From: Magnetovibrio sp.
GTDB lineage: Bacteria > Pseudomonadota > Alphaproteobacteria > Rhodospirillales_A > JABHCV01
DNA: 64,000 bases
Assembly: GCA_002717285.1 (NCBI GenBank)
Contig: PBDF01000011.1
Location: 196,750 to 260,749 of the forward strand
Direction of reading: 5' to 3'
The notes beneath the pieces were generated by a model. The model did not search any database. It was not told the DNA's origin and was given only the letters and a program-made list of their open reading frames with translations. A program made the translations under genes and the position numbers. Position 1 is the stretch's first letter. Every line of letters begins with the position of its first letter. Below, in pieces: positions 1 through 8,297 of the stretch.

Positions 1-1
1 T

Positions 2-655
2 ATTGGTGACTGTAAAATTGGCGAAGGGACTCTACTTGATAAAAGCGCCATCATTGGCTATCCTTGCAAGTCATCTCAATTGGACAAGCGCACTCTTGAA
101 AATAGTGCTGGGGCGACCTTAGGAGCTAACTGTATAATTCGCTCTAATTCCGTAATTTATGAAAATACTATCCTTGGCAACAATGTGCAAACTGCTAATA
201 ACGTCATTATCCGTGAAGATGTTTCAATCGGTGACGGCTGTGTATTTGGAGGCGGCGCAATCGTCCTTGCCGGTGCCAAACTTGGTTACAACGTGCGCGC
301 CATGGAGCAAACCTTAATTTGTGAGGATGCGGTTATTGGCAATGATGTCTTTATCGCACCGCAAGTTAGCTTTACTCGAGGGCGTCAGATGCTAGGCGCT
401 TTCATTCACGCCGGACGCATAAGCGAAAATAAAGCGAACGACATCGAAAATAAATATGCTGACCCAACCAAGGCCTCTGTTGTAATTGAAGACGATGTAA
501 GGATTGGTGCAAATTCGGTCTTGTTAGCTGGGGTTAGCATTGGCAAAGGAGCAGTTATTGCAGCCGGTTCGGTTGTCTCGCTGGACGTACCAGAAAACCA
601 TCTAGTTGTCGGCAACCCTGCACGCATCGTTCCAACAAACCCACCACCTACCTAA
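2..655 (+). CDS. hexapeptide-repeat acyltransferase, 5' end outside window
   Basis: The frame is open from the first bases of the window, so the gene is truncated at its 5' end. A TTG at 80 is not the likely start, because hexapeptide repeats already run upstream of it. The protein is built of [LIV]-G-x4 left-handed beta-helix repeats in two blocks, separated by a loop near residues 105-135 (numbered from the TTG), and ends in the typical VVGNPARIV cap. Such enzymes move acetyl or other acyl groups from CoA or ACP to sugar amines or hydroxyls, usually as trimers in the cytoplasm. The neighbouring ACP and FkbH genes, facing the other way, suggest a role in modifying a surface sugar. The substrate cannot be read from sequence. 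Its stop codon overlaps the tail of the convergent ACP gene. Confidence 0.85.
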   Translation: MGDCKIGEGTLLDKSAIIGYPCKSSQLDKRTLENSAGATLGANCIIRSNSVIYENTILGNNVQTANNVIIREDVSIGDGCVFGGGAIVLAGAKLGYNVRAMEQTLICEDAVIGNDVFIAPQVSFTRGRQMLGAFIHAGRISENKANDIENKYADPTKASVVIEDDVRIGANSVLLAGVSIGKGAVIAAGSVVSLDVPENHLVVGNPARIVPTNPPPT

Positions 656-894
656 GCCTGTTTCAAGCTCAACTGCTCGAGGATCTTTTCAACACTAGTC
701 ATAATTGCAAATTCTTCCGGTTTAAAATGCACGTTGAAAGTCTGCTCCAAGGCCAAAACTAAGTTCAACTGCTGAAGTGAGTCCCAATTATTTATGGAGT
801 CCTGCGAGGCATCCTCACCAATCTCTTCAAGGGACATAAACAAAGTATCCGCAATGATCTGTCTTACCTTTTCACTTTTTGCAGTTTCCTTCAC
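652..894 (-). CDS. acyl carrier protein
   Basis: An 80-residue acidic helical protein with the 4'-phosphopantetheine attachment motif WDSLQQL; the modified serine is Ser39. It is not the fatty-acid AcpP, whose motif is normally GADSLD. Specialised ACPs of this kind hold an activated acyl group for a dedicated enzyme. It lies 28 bp downstream of the FkbH-like gene on the same strand, so the two are probably co-transcribed. By analogy with FkbH/ACP pairs, which load a three-carbon glyceryl unit from 1,3-bisphosphoglycerate, it may be the carrier for that protein. The pairing is inferred from adjacency. The gene overlaps the convergent acyltransferase by 3 bases. Confidence 0.88.
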   Translation of the reverse strand: MKETAKSEKVRQIIADTLFMSLEEIGEDASQDSINNWDSLQQLNLVLALEQTFNVHFKPEEFAIMTSVEKILEQLSLKQA

Positions 895-922
895 GTTAAT
901 ATGTTCCTTCTAACTTGAGTGT

Positions 923-2785
923 TTAAGTCTTAATCCAGTCCGGCATCTTAAGTGATGCCTGCGGTAATTCTAGTTGCCAATCCTGTTTTGTATTTTCCTT
1001 AAAGCCATGATCGGCAAAAAAACTTTTTGCGGGCAAGTTTTTTGCAGAGGCTATAAAGTGACCAACAAGCATTTTAACACCTTTAGCTTTGAGCCTGTCC
1101 ACAATGATAGATAATATACCTGTCTCAACAGTTTTTCCAATGACACGGCAGCTCATAAGAAACGTGTCGAGTCGAGCTTTTGTATCCTTAGCCTCAACAA
1201 TGACAACTGCGATGATACCACTATCACCAAAGCGATCTTTGACTCTAGCCGCAAAGACATCAAATAATGGGTCATCTAAGAACCGAAAAATATCAACCTC
1301 GGTGTAACGCCTAGTTGTCAAGTTGAACTGATTGGTCTTCTGAGTTAGTTGGGCGACCCGTGCAACATGTGCTGGTGTTACTAAAAAAACATCAAGTTGC
1401 AGGTGAAGGGACCTGTAAAAATCCTCCAAAGATGCCACACTTCCTTGTAGTGCTTTACGCTGACGCTGCTCGGCATACTGTCGTCTGCGCCACTTGTCTT
1501 CACTTGACAGGCTAAGGCGCTCAAATACCGGAGCTCGACGCAAAGCATCTGCAAAAGTCATTGGATCGTCGCCAAGCTCGATCACATGCACCTCTGGCAT
1601 TTTTTGGCGCACCCAAAGACGTTCAGCTGGGTTATCATCAAGGAAGGCAATAGCATCTGTTCCGATATTCAACTCATCAGCGATAGCCTGAATATTCGTA
1701 GCCTTGTCTTGCCAGTTTATTTTAAAAACCGAGAATCTGTCAGACCCTATCAGCATGCCCGGATGGCTCTCAATGACTGTCAAAGCATCAGCTTCATCAT
1801 TCTTTGAGCAAACAGCAAGAATGACACCGCGCCGGGATAGATCAAGCAAAGCTTGCTGCACCGCTTGATAGGCTGCTCCCGGGTATTCACCATCGAGTTG
1901 AATACCATTTACACCATCTTCACCAAGTACACCGCCCCACAGGGTATTATCTAGGTCAACAACCAATGCTTTTGCAATACGACCCGAGATGGGGACAAGG
2001 TACTTTAGCCACTCATCGCTCAAATGATGTATGTTTTCCATGGCTATAGGCAGACGCATGGTCAACCAGCGGCTCTCGTCTGACCAATTAGCTCGACCGT
2101 GACGAGCCACAAGTGAATCATAATCTAGAACATGAACGCCCTTGTGCTTTTCAGCAGCTGCCACTAATCCCAAATTTATTTTACAAATGGCATCACGTTG
2201 TGAGTCCACAGAAGCAACATCAAGAACGCCTGCACCAGTCCATGTAGGCTGCTGCAAATTATGAACTAGCAAATAAGCATCGCTATGGGAGCGAAAAGTG
2301 TTAATCAGACTTTCAATACTGCCAATAACGTCCGCAATCTTCTCGCCTGCAGAGACACTCTTTCCAAACCAAAAGTCAGGCGCAATATCCCGGGTTTGCA
2401 CTCCCAGAATAACGCAGTCCAAGTGTGTTGAGTAGGCTAAGCTCTCAGGCGACAGTATATCTTGTACGTAAGTGTTAAATCCCCCGAGGGTCACGTTCAG
2501 CTCTACATTCCCTAGCAAAGCTGCTGCTTGAAGGGTTGGAATGCATGGCTCAACAGCAAAGGAACGCAACAAGCATACATTCAACTTATTGGCTTGAACT
2601 TCGTCTGTTAGAGCCTTCAAAGTCTTGAATGCCGGTAAAATAATTGATGCACTCGCCGGTCCAGGACTAGCCGCCCAAAGCTCAGCCATCAAAGCTCGTG
2701 CCAAGGATGCATCTTTTGCTTCCAGCGCCTGATTTATACTTTTACGCATATTTGCCAATGTTAAAGTTCTACCTTGATCATTCAT
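923..2785 (-). CDS. FkbH-like HAD-IIIC protein
   Basis: The frame stays open to a TTG at 2905, but that start would overlap the divergent gene. The ATG at 2785 (MNDQGRTL), just before the conserved TLANMRK stretch, fits the family better and gives 620 residues. The N-terminal 250 residues look SGNH-like. A HAD-IIIC core follows, with the nucleophile motif VVDLDNTLWGG near residue 277, then a C-terminal GNAT-like region (MSCRVIGKTVE). FkbH proteins dephosphorylate 1,3-bisphosphoglycerate and load a glyceryl unit on an ACP; related versions act in polysaccharide and glycan clusters. The ACP gene is immediately downstream. The family call is secure; the transferred group and the acceptor are not known. 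Confidence 0.88.
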   Translation of the reverse strand: MNDQGRTLTLANMRKSINQALEAKDASLARALMAELWAASPGPASASIILPAFKTLKALTDEVQANKLNVCLLRSFAVEPCIPTLQAAALLGNVELNVTLGGFNTYVQDILSPESLAYSTHLDCVILGVQTRDIAPDFWFGKSVSAGEKIADVIGSIESLINTFRSHSDAYLLVHNLQQPTWTGAGVLDVASVDSQRDAICKINLGLVAAAEKHKGVHVLDYDSLVARHGRANWSDESRWLTMRLPIAMENIHHLSDEWLKYLVPISGRIAKALVVDLDNTLWGGVLGEDGVNGIQLDGEYPGAAYQAVQQALLDLSRRGVILAVCSKNDEADALTVIESHPGMLIGSDRFSVFKINWQDKATNIQAIADELNIGTDAIAFLDDNPAERLWVRQKMPEVHVIELGDDPMTFADALRRAPVFERLSLSSEDKWRRRQYAEQRQRKALQGSVASLEDFYRSLHLQLDVFLVTPAHVARVAQLTQKTNQFNLTTRRYTEVDIFRFLDDPLFDVFAARVKDRFGDSGIIAVVIVEAKDTKARLDTFLMSCRVIGKTVETGILSIIVDRLKAKGVKMLVGHFIASAKNLPAKSFFADHGFKENTKQDWQLELPQASLKMPDWIKT

Positions 2786-2924
2786 AGCCTTTGAAATAAC
2801 AACTGCGGGGAGAGCCTTCCAGTAAAATCTTACTAACAAATATTTTTCGAATAGTTGACAGTCACTAAATTTTCGACCAGAAGCATTGTTTACTTTTCCA
2901 ATCAACGTTAAGAATATAGTCTAC

Positions 2925-4316
2925 ATGTCGCAGAATTTTTTATATAAATGGCCCTACACGGCCCTTGACTCTGCCTCTGGCTGGCATGCAAATGAAGCTG
3001 GGACTTATTTACAACGCGACTTACCTGAAACATCTGCACAGTTAGAGGCAGATTCACGCTGGCCCGCTTTTTTCCCTTCACCTACATGCCTAGTTACCAC
3101 TACGAATGGTAAAGAGGTTGGTTTTGAAAAAGTCGTTGGCCCCTCCATTGTTAACCGATTTCCCTACATTGCAGCATTAAGTTTCTGTCGGCAAACCCTT
3201 TCTAAACGCCATCATAGGCGTGGGCGTTTCGCCAAGCTTCTTGAAGCCGGACGTAGTGTCGCCATACAATTCCTAACGCCAGGCGAGCAACTAGCAACGG
3301 CTATTAAAGTCATTGCCGAGACACCAGAAGAAAAAACATCTGAACGCCTGAACCTGGCCAGACTAAAAACTCGTCCGGGGCAAACCGTCGAAGCTCCTGT
3401 AATAAATAATGCCTATCTGGTCTATGAAGGCAAACTGGTTAAACCCAGCAAGGACTTTTTCGGCAACGCCATTTACGAAAAAGCCTGGGCCGATGTTGGC
3501 TCCCACCGGGTTTATTTCATAGAAATTACCGCTATTCAATTACGCAAAGATATTGCCGAAGGAAAGTCACAAATTCACTGGCAGGGGCTACCAGAATGGT
3601 CTCCCGACCCTGCCCTTCCAAAACCTGAGAGAGTAACCCCAAAATCTGGTCTAGCTAAACACTATCAAAAAGGTTATACGCCCCAATATAAATTTCCTGC
3701 CGCAAACACAGTAGCCTTTGAAGCTGACGATTCGGCCCACGGCATGGCCATCAGATACTTAGCCCCTTTGCCTAAAGATCAAATTGAGGTGGATAACGAT
3801 AGGGCACGTTGGCCGTGTTTCTTTCCATCTCCAACGGGCATGATCACGGCCTGGACTAAAGATGGTCGAGCCAACCTTATGCCCTGCGGATCAACAACTA
3901 TCATTAGTCGCCATCCTTTGATTATTGCGCCATGCGTCTCCTATAGCAAAATTAATGAGCGCTATGCTCCGCGAGCTTCATTATATACAATCCGCATGGC
4001 AAAATCCTTTGGTTGTGGTGTTGCCTATATAAATGATGCGCTAACGAAGGCCATTCGCTATAGTGGCACTACGTCTTTTGCCAACGATCCAGACAAAATA
4101 GCTAACTCAGGCCTCCACACTTCATTCAGGCCTCTGGCTCCTCAGTTGGCTGATTTACCAATACATTTTGAATGTAAACTTGCTGGCGAAATTCGCATGG
4201 GTACTCATATTATGTTGCTGGGCGAAGTAAAATCAATCCTTGTTAGAAATGATTTAAGCGTTAACAATCCTATGAATTGGTGTTCCTGGGCCAATGTTAA
4301 AACAAGCAACCATTAA
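2925..4316 (+). CDS. tandem flavin-reductase-like (FMN split-barrel) protein
   Basis: The preferred start is the ATG at 2925 (MSQNFLYKW), since the longer frame from 2886 runs into the divergent FkbH frame; 463 residues. The protein appears to be an internal duplication. RWPAFFPSPTCLVTT near residue 45 repeats as RWPCFFPSPTGMITA near 303. GSHRVYFIEITAIQLRKD near 204 repeats as GTHIMLLGEVKSILVRND near 432, which is the end of a flavin-reductase-like domain. Single-domain relatives bind FMN and reduce flavins or serve as partners of oxygenases. No catalytic function can be assigned here. The gene ends 2 bp before the phosphatase gene and is divergent from FkbH/ACP, so the block may be one functional cluster. 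Confidence 0.6.
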   Translation: MSQNFLYKWPYTALDSASGWHANEAGTYLQRDLPETSAQLEADSRWPAFFPSPTCLVTTTNGKEVGFEKVVGPSIVNRFPYIAALSFCRQTLSKRHHRRGRFAKLLEAGRSVAIQFLTPGEQLATAIKVIAETPEEKTSERLNLARLKTRPGQTVEAPVINNAYLVYEGKLVKPSKDFFGNAIYEKAWADVGSHRVYFIEITAIQLRKDIAEGKSQIHWQGLPEWSPDPALPKPERVTPKSGLAKHYQKGYTPQYKFPAANTVAFEADDSAHGMAIRYLAPLPKDQIEVDNDRARWPCFFPSPTGMITAWTKDGRANLMPCGSTTIISRHPLIIAPCVSYSKINERYAPRASLYTIRMAKSFGCGVAYINDALTKAIRYSGTTSFANDPDKIANSGLHTSFRPLAPQLADLPIHFECKLAGEIRMGTHIMLLGEVKSILVRNDLSVNNPMNWCSWANVKTSNH

Positions 4317-4318
4317 CT

Positions 4319-5005
4319 ATGTTTGATGCTCTTATATTTGATCTAGACGGCACAATTATTGATAGTGTGCCTGACGTTTGTGCATCCATTAACCGAGCTT
4401 TAGACTCCATGGGGCGCCCGCCTATTACTATTGAAAATACCAAAGAACTTGTTAGATTTGGTGCCTACACCCTTTGCGATAAAGCCCTAGCAATAACCGG
4501 AGAACCGGGTAACCAAGATGACATCCGCTTATTGGAAACTAAGTTTCTAGATAACTATCGTAAGAATCCGAGTGAGCATACCTCCATTTTTCCTGGTGCA
4601 GTTGATGCCCTCAACCAATTTAGAGATTACGGAATTAAACTTGGTATTTGCACCAACAAACCCGAAGCCACCTGTTTTCCCGTTCTTGATGCACTTAAAT
4701 TACGACACTACTTTTCGAGTATTATTTGTGGAGATACAATAAAGTTCAAAAAGCCTGATCCCCGCCATGTTTATTATACCATGAATAAAATGGGGGCTGC
4801 TCTTGGCAATACTGCTTTCATTGGAGATAGCGAGGATGATATTAAAGCCGCAAATAACGCTGGAATACCAAGTGTTATAGTAACCTTTGGCTATTGCCAC
4901 GTCCCATTTGATAGTCTTCATGTTGATGCTAGAATTGACCATTATGACAAGCTCAATATGACACTTAGATCAATAGCAAGTAAGCGCTCCAAACACTCAG
5001 ATTAA
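4319..5005 (+). CDS. HAD-family phosphatase, phosphoglycolate phosphatase-like
   Basis: A 228-residue class I HAD hydrolase with all four motifs: DLDGTIIDS at residues 8-16 with nucleophile Asp8, CTNKPE near 106, the FKKPDP lysine near 142, and IGDSEDD near 163. It resembles Gph, which removes phosphate from 2-phosphoglycolate, but the family has many sugar-phosphate specificities. The location in a glycan cluster, 2 bp downstream of the flavin-reductase-like gene, would equally suit dephosphorylation of a sugar precursor. The ATG directly follows the upstream stop, so translation is probably coupled. Confidence 0.8.
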   Translation: MFDALIFDLDGTIIDSVPDVCASINRALDSMGRPPITIENTKELVRFGAYTLCDKALAITGEPGNQDDIRLLETKFLDNYRKNPSEHTSIFPGAVDALNQFRDYGIKLGICTNKPEATCFPVLDALKLRHYFSSIICGDTIKFKKPDPRHVYYTMNKMGAALGNTAFIGDSEDDIKAANNAGIPSVIVTFGYCHVPFDSLHVDARIDHYDKLNMTLRSIASKRSKHSD

Positions 5006-5078
5006 GCTTATTACTTGTTATTTAGAGCTTTCTCATAATCCTATCAATCTTTTCCTATACATGCGTGCCCAAAAAGAG

Positions 5079-5975
5079 CTAACAGAAGTCTCTAAGAAAC
5101 CGTTTTATACCAGAATACAATGAAATTTTAGGTTTCCAACCAGGTAAAGTGGGGCCGTTCCACGGCATATGAATTCTTTTAACGTTGGCTGGATCTTCTT
5201 TTTTTTCTGTCATAATAGATTTACCGCCAATTTTTTCAAAAATTTTAATAAGTTCACTGATAGACTTTCTCTCACCACCAGTCAAAGCATAACTGTTTCC
5301 GCATACCTCTCTGGGGCTATTTTGTAACAAATAAGCAGCCTGAATGTAGGCATCAACAATGTCATCTATGTATGCAAAATCCATGACTGGATCACTAGCA
5401 ACTATAGTCAAAGTTCCACCACTACGTTGGTTTTGAACTATCGCCTGTATAAGTTTATTTCGCCAGTCGCGTGGTCCATAGGATTCAAAAATTATCAGAT
5501 TTAAAAATTGGAAATCATAATCCTTACTATATTCATATAGAATATCTGCAAAATCCTGTTTGGTTTGTGCATAACGATTGATTGGAGAGGGCTGTTCACT
5601 CTCGAAATATTGAAAATGGCTACCTGTATTTATAATTCTGTATATACCATTTTTTCTAGCAGCTTCAAGTAGGCGCATTCCAAAAGCAACATTTCCCTCA
5701 ATCAAAAGCGCTTCATCTGCTGGAGTGTGTTCCCAAACATAATAACCTGCTAAATGGATAATGACATCTGGTTCACTCTTCTTCACAGCTACATCCAAAG
5801 AAGTTTGAGTGCCATCTGAAACAAAAAGACTTATCTGATCTTGGAAAGGTGAAAGACGATTTACTTGAGAGTCATTACGCACAATACCTGAAACGCTCAC
5901 GCCTTTTTTAACCAAGCTGCGTGCAAGCTCACACCCAATGTAACAAGTAATGCCAGTAATCAAAACAGATTTCAC
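5079..5975 (-). CDS. NAD(P)-dependent sugar epimerase/dehydratase (extended SDR)
   Basis: An extended short-chain dehydrogenase with a Rossmann motif GITCYIG at the N-terminus, a downstream HLAG, the catalytic Ser in NTGSHF and the YAQTK pair (YxxxK). The frame opens at an ATG at 6002, but a GTG at 5975 has a good ribosome site (AGGGAG, 5982-5987) six bases upstream and starts directly before the Rossmann strand, so I prefer it; 298 residues. The protein probably acts on a nucleotide sugar, in the style of CDP-paratose/abequose synthases or GDP/UDP-sugar 4-reductases. The substrate is not predictable. It is convergent with the phosphatase gene and divergent from the WbpL-like gene, so it has its own transcript. 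Confidence 0.8.
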   Translation of the reverse strand: MKSVLITGITCYIGCELARSLVKKGVSVSGIVRNDSQVNRLSPFQDQISLFVSDGTQTSLDVAVKKSEPDVIIHLAGYYVWEHTPADEALLIEGNVAFGMRLLEAARKNGIYRIINTGSHFQYFESEQPSPINRYAQTKQDFADILYEYSKDYDFQFLNLIIFESYGPRDWRNKLIQAIVQNQRSGGTLTIVASDPVMDFAYIDDIVDAYIQAAYLLQNSPREVCGNSYALTGGERKSISELIKIFEKIGGKSIMTEKKEDPANVKRIHMPWNGPTLPGWKPKISLYSGIKRFLRDFC

Positions 5976-6090
5976 AGAAATCTCCCTAATAAAAGTTTTC
6001 ATACTAACACTTCACTTTTAGTCAAGTTAATGTGCTTTATATAAAATTGTTTCTTACGATCAAGGTTATGTTAGATATAAACTCAAATTT

Positions 6091-7065
6091 ATGGAAATAT
6101 TCGTTCAAGCTCTATTCTTCATCTTTATCGCTACCGTCACTTATATTGGGACAGGAGCCTTATTACCATTTTTGCGCTCACGTGCAATTTTGGATCATCC
6201 GAACGAGCGTTCAAGCCATAAAACCCCAACGCCAAAGGGTGGCGGGCTCTCACTTATGGCAGTAGTTCTATTAGCTTGGATCATGACAGGGTTGTACTTA
6301 GAATGTAATGCGTTGCTCACTTGGGGCCTGCCTTGCGCAGCACTTCTACTAGCAGGGCTTTCTTGGGTTGATGATCTCCGCAATCTGCCCCCAATTTTTC
6401 GTTTTACTGCGCAAGTAATTGCTGTTTCAACAGTTTTACTGCTTAGACCAACACCAGATTCGTTCTTTCAAAATTTGTTACCTCCTGCTTTGGATACATT
6501 GTTGGCTGGAATAATCTGGGTATGGTTCATCAACCTTTTTAATTTTATGGACGGAATTGATGGAATCACAAGCGTTGAAACTATCGTTATTGGCGTTGGT
6601 GTCTTTTTGATTAGTGATGGTCCTACTGCTTTTCTAGGAGGTATACTTGCTGCTGCTGCCACAGGGTTCCTTAAGTGGAATTGGAATCCAGCAAAGGTCT
6701 TCTTAGGGGATGTGGGCAGTATTCCTTTAGGGTTTTTGCTTGGATGGCTACTTTTGAATTTGGCTGGAAATGGCAATTGGGCAGCAGCCATAATCCTTCC
6801 AGCTTACTACCTAACTGACGCCACCATTACTCTAATAGGTCGTGCTATTAAGGGAGAAAAATTATGGCAGGCTCATCGTCAGCATTTTTATCAAAAAGCC
6901 GTGCAACGCGGACTTTCTCACGAATATGTCGCCACAATGGTCGCTTTTTTAGGAGCAGTTCTAATAATGCTAGCTTGGCTAGCGGAGCAAGGACAATCCT
7001 TGACAGCTATAATTACCACACTAACAATAACAATGTTTTTTTTGCTTATACTTAAGGGAAAATAA
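6091..7065 (+). CDS. undecaprenyl-phosphate glycosyl-1-phosphate transferase (WbpL/WecA/MraY family)
   Basis: A polytopic membrane protein of 324 residues with the family's hallmarks: the loop HPNERSSHKTPTPKGGG after TM1, the metal-binding WVDDLRNLPP, NFMDGIDGI, GDVGSIPLG, and the late loop HRQHFYQKA. Such enzymes move a sugar-1-phosphate from a UDP-sugar to undecaprenyl phosphate on the inner face of the cytoplasmic membrane and so start O-antigen or other lipid-linked glycans. The HRQHFYQ loop and the neighbouring WbuB- and WbpM-like genes fit the WbpL (UDP-FucNAc/QuiNAc-type) branch rather than MraY. It is the first gene of a tight four-gene operon. Confidence 0.88.
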   Translation: MEIFVQALFFIFIATVTYIGTGALLPFLRSRAILDHPNERSSHKTPTPKGGGLSLMAVVLLAWIMTGLYLECNALLTWGLPCAALLLAGLSWVDDLRNLPPIFRFTAQVIAVSTVLLLRPTPDSFFQNLLPPALDTLLAGIIWVWFINLFNFMDGIDGITSVETIVIGVGVFLISDGPTAFLGGILAAAATGFLKWNWNPAKVFLGDVGSIPLGFLLGWLLLNLAGNGNWAAAIILPAYYLTDATITLIGRAIKGEKLWQAHRQHFYQKAVQRGLSHEYVATMVAFLGAVLIMLAWLAEQGQSLTAIITTLTITMFFLLILKGK

Positions 7066-7067
7066 TT

Positions 7068-8297
7068 GTGAAGATCCAGTTTATAAGCGAAAATTTTCCA
7101 CCTGAGAGTAATGCTGCAGCTAGCCGCGTTTACGAGCGCGCCTGTTATTGGGTAAAATGGGGTCATCAAGTCACGGTCATCACGTCAGCACCCAATTTTC
7201 CAGAAGGAAAATTATTTCCTGGTTATAAAAATGATTGGAAACAATTTGAGATTATGTCTGGGATAAAGGTGGTTCGAGTCAAAACTTACATAGCTGCAAA
7301 CGAGGGTATTGCACACAGAACATTTGATTTTTTGAGCTTCATGGTTACAGGGTTTTTTGCTGCACTAAAAGATGAACGTCCCGACATCATTGTGGCTACT
7401 TCACCACAGTTTTTTACTACAGTTGCTGGGTGGGCGGCCGGTGCGTTGCGCAATGTGCCCTTTATTTTTGAACTTGGCGATCTCTGGCCAGCATCAATAG
7501 AAGCCGTTGGTGTTATGAAAAAAAATATTGCTTTTAAGTTAATAGAAAAATTAGAGCTATTTTTATATCGTCGCTCCACCCAAATTACTGCCCTATCCCC
7601 CTCATTCAAAGAGAACCTCGTTAAACGCGGAATTGACAAAAATAAAATTACTGTAGTCATCAATGGCGTGGACCTTGCACGCTACAAGCCACAAGCCCGT
7701 AACTTAAATTTGTCAAAAGAGTGGGGCCTTGATAAAAAGTTTGTCATTGGATACATAGGAACCCACGGTATGGCTCATGCTTTATGCAATGTCCTTAACG
7801 CCGCAGAAATACTTAAATATAATGACACCATACGCTTTCTTTTTGTGGGAGCAGGAGCTGAACGATCCAAGCTCATGGAGCACGCTGAAAAAAACAAAAT
7901 TGACAATGTAATTTTTATGCCGCGTCAACCAAAAAAAAGAATGCCTGCAATTTGGAGTTTGTGTGATGTTGCACTAGTTCACCTCAAAAACTCCCCAGTT
8001 TTCTCGGAAGTCATTCCATCAAAAATTTTTGAAGCTCAAGCGATGGGTTTACCAATATTACTTGCAGCCCCCGAAGGCGAGGCCTCGCGCATTATAATGA
8101 ATGACAAATCAGGAATCCACGTCCCCGCCGAAGATCCAAAGGCTCTGGCCTCTGGCATCAACAAGCTAGCTAGTAACAAGTCAGCGCTTAAAACTTTTGC
8201 TACCGCAGCACTAAGAACTGCACCAACACACAGTCGTGAAACCCAGGCCTACGAGATGCTTACTGTCCTAAAAGAAACCTTACGGGCAAGAGCATGA
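7068..8297 (+). CDS. glycosyltransferase family 4, WbuB-like
   Basis: A 409-residue GT-B glycosyltransferase. The N-terminus KIQFISENFPPESNAAA and the following APNFPEGKLFPGY stretch are typical of WbuB-type transferases (L-FucNAc transfer). The C-terminal half contains GYIGTHGMAHAL and the donor-binding EAQAMGLPILLA with the expected glutamate. It is probably cytoplasmic at the membrane and adds the second sugar to the lipid carrier. The start is GTG at 7068, two bases after the upstream stop, with AAGGGA at 7054-7059 as ribosome site. The stop overlaps the start of the next gene as ATGA. Confidence 0.86.
   Translation: MKIQFISENFPPESNAAASRVYERACYWVKWGHQVTVITSAPNFPEGKLFPGYKNDWKQFEIMSGIKVVRVKTYIAANEGIAHRTFDFLSFMVTGFFAALKDERPDIIVATSPQFFTTVAGWAAGALRNVPFIFELGDLWPASIEAVGVMKKNIAFKLIEKLELFLYRRSTQITALSPSFKENLVKRGIDKNKITVVINGVDLARYKPQARNLNLSKEWGLDKKFVIGYIGTHGMAHALCNVLNAAEILKYNDTIRFLFVGAGAERSKLMEHAEKNKIDNVIFMPRQPKKRMPAIWSLCDVALVHLKNSPVFSEVIPSKIFEAQAMGLPILLAAPEGEASRIIMNDKSGIHVPAEDPKALASGINKLASNKSALKTFATAALRTAPTHSRETQAYEMLTVLKETLRARA

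Noticed and set aside
406..627. 73-codon reverse frame inside the acyltransferase gene
   Set aside because: A shadow of the hexapeptide-repeat gene on the other strand; Thr/Pro/Ser-rich composition and no family match.
2786..2905. N-terminal extension of the FkbH-like frame to a TTG
   Set aside because: It would overlap the divergent frame and precedes the conserved family start.
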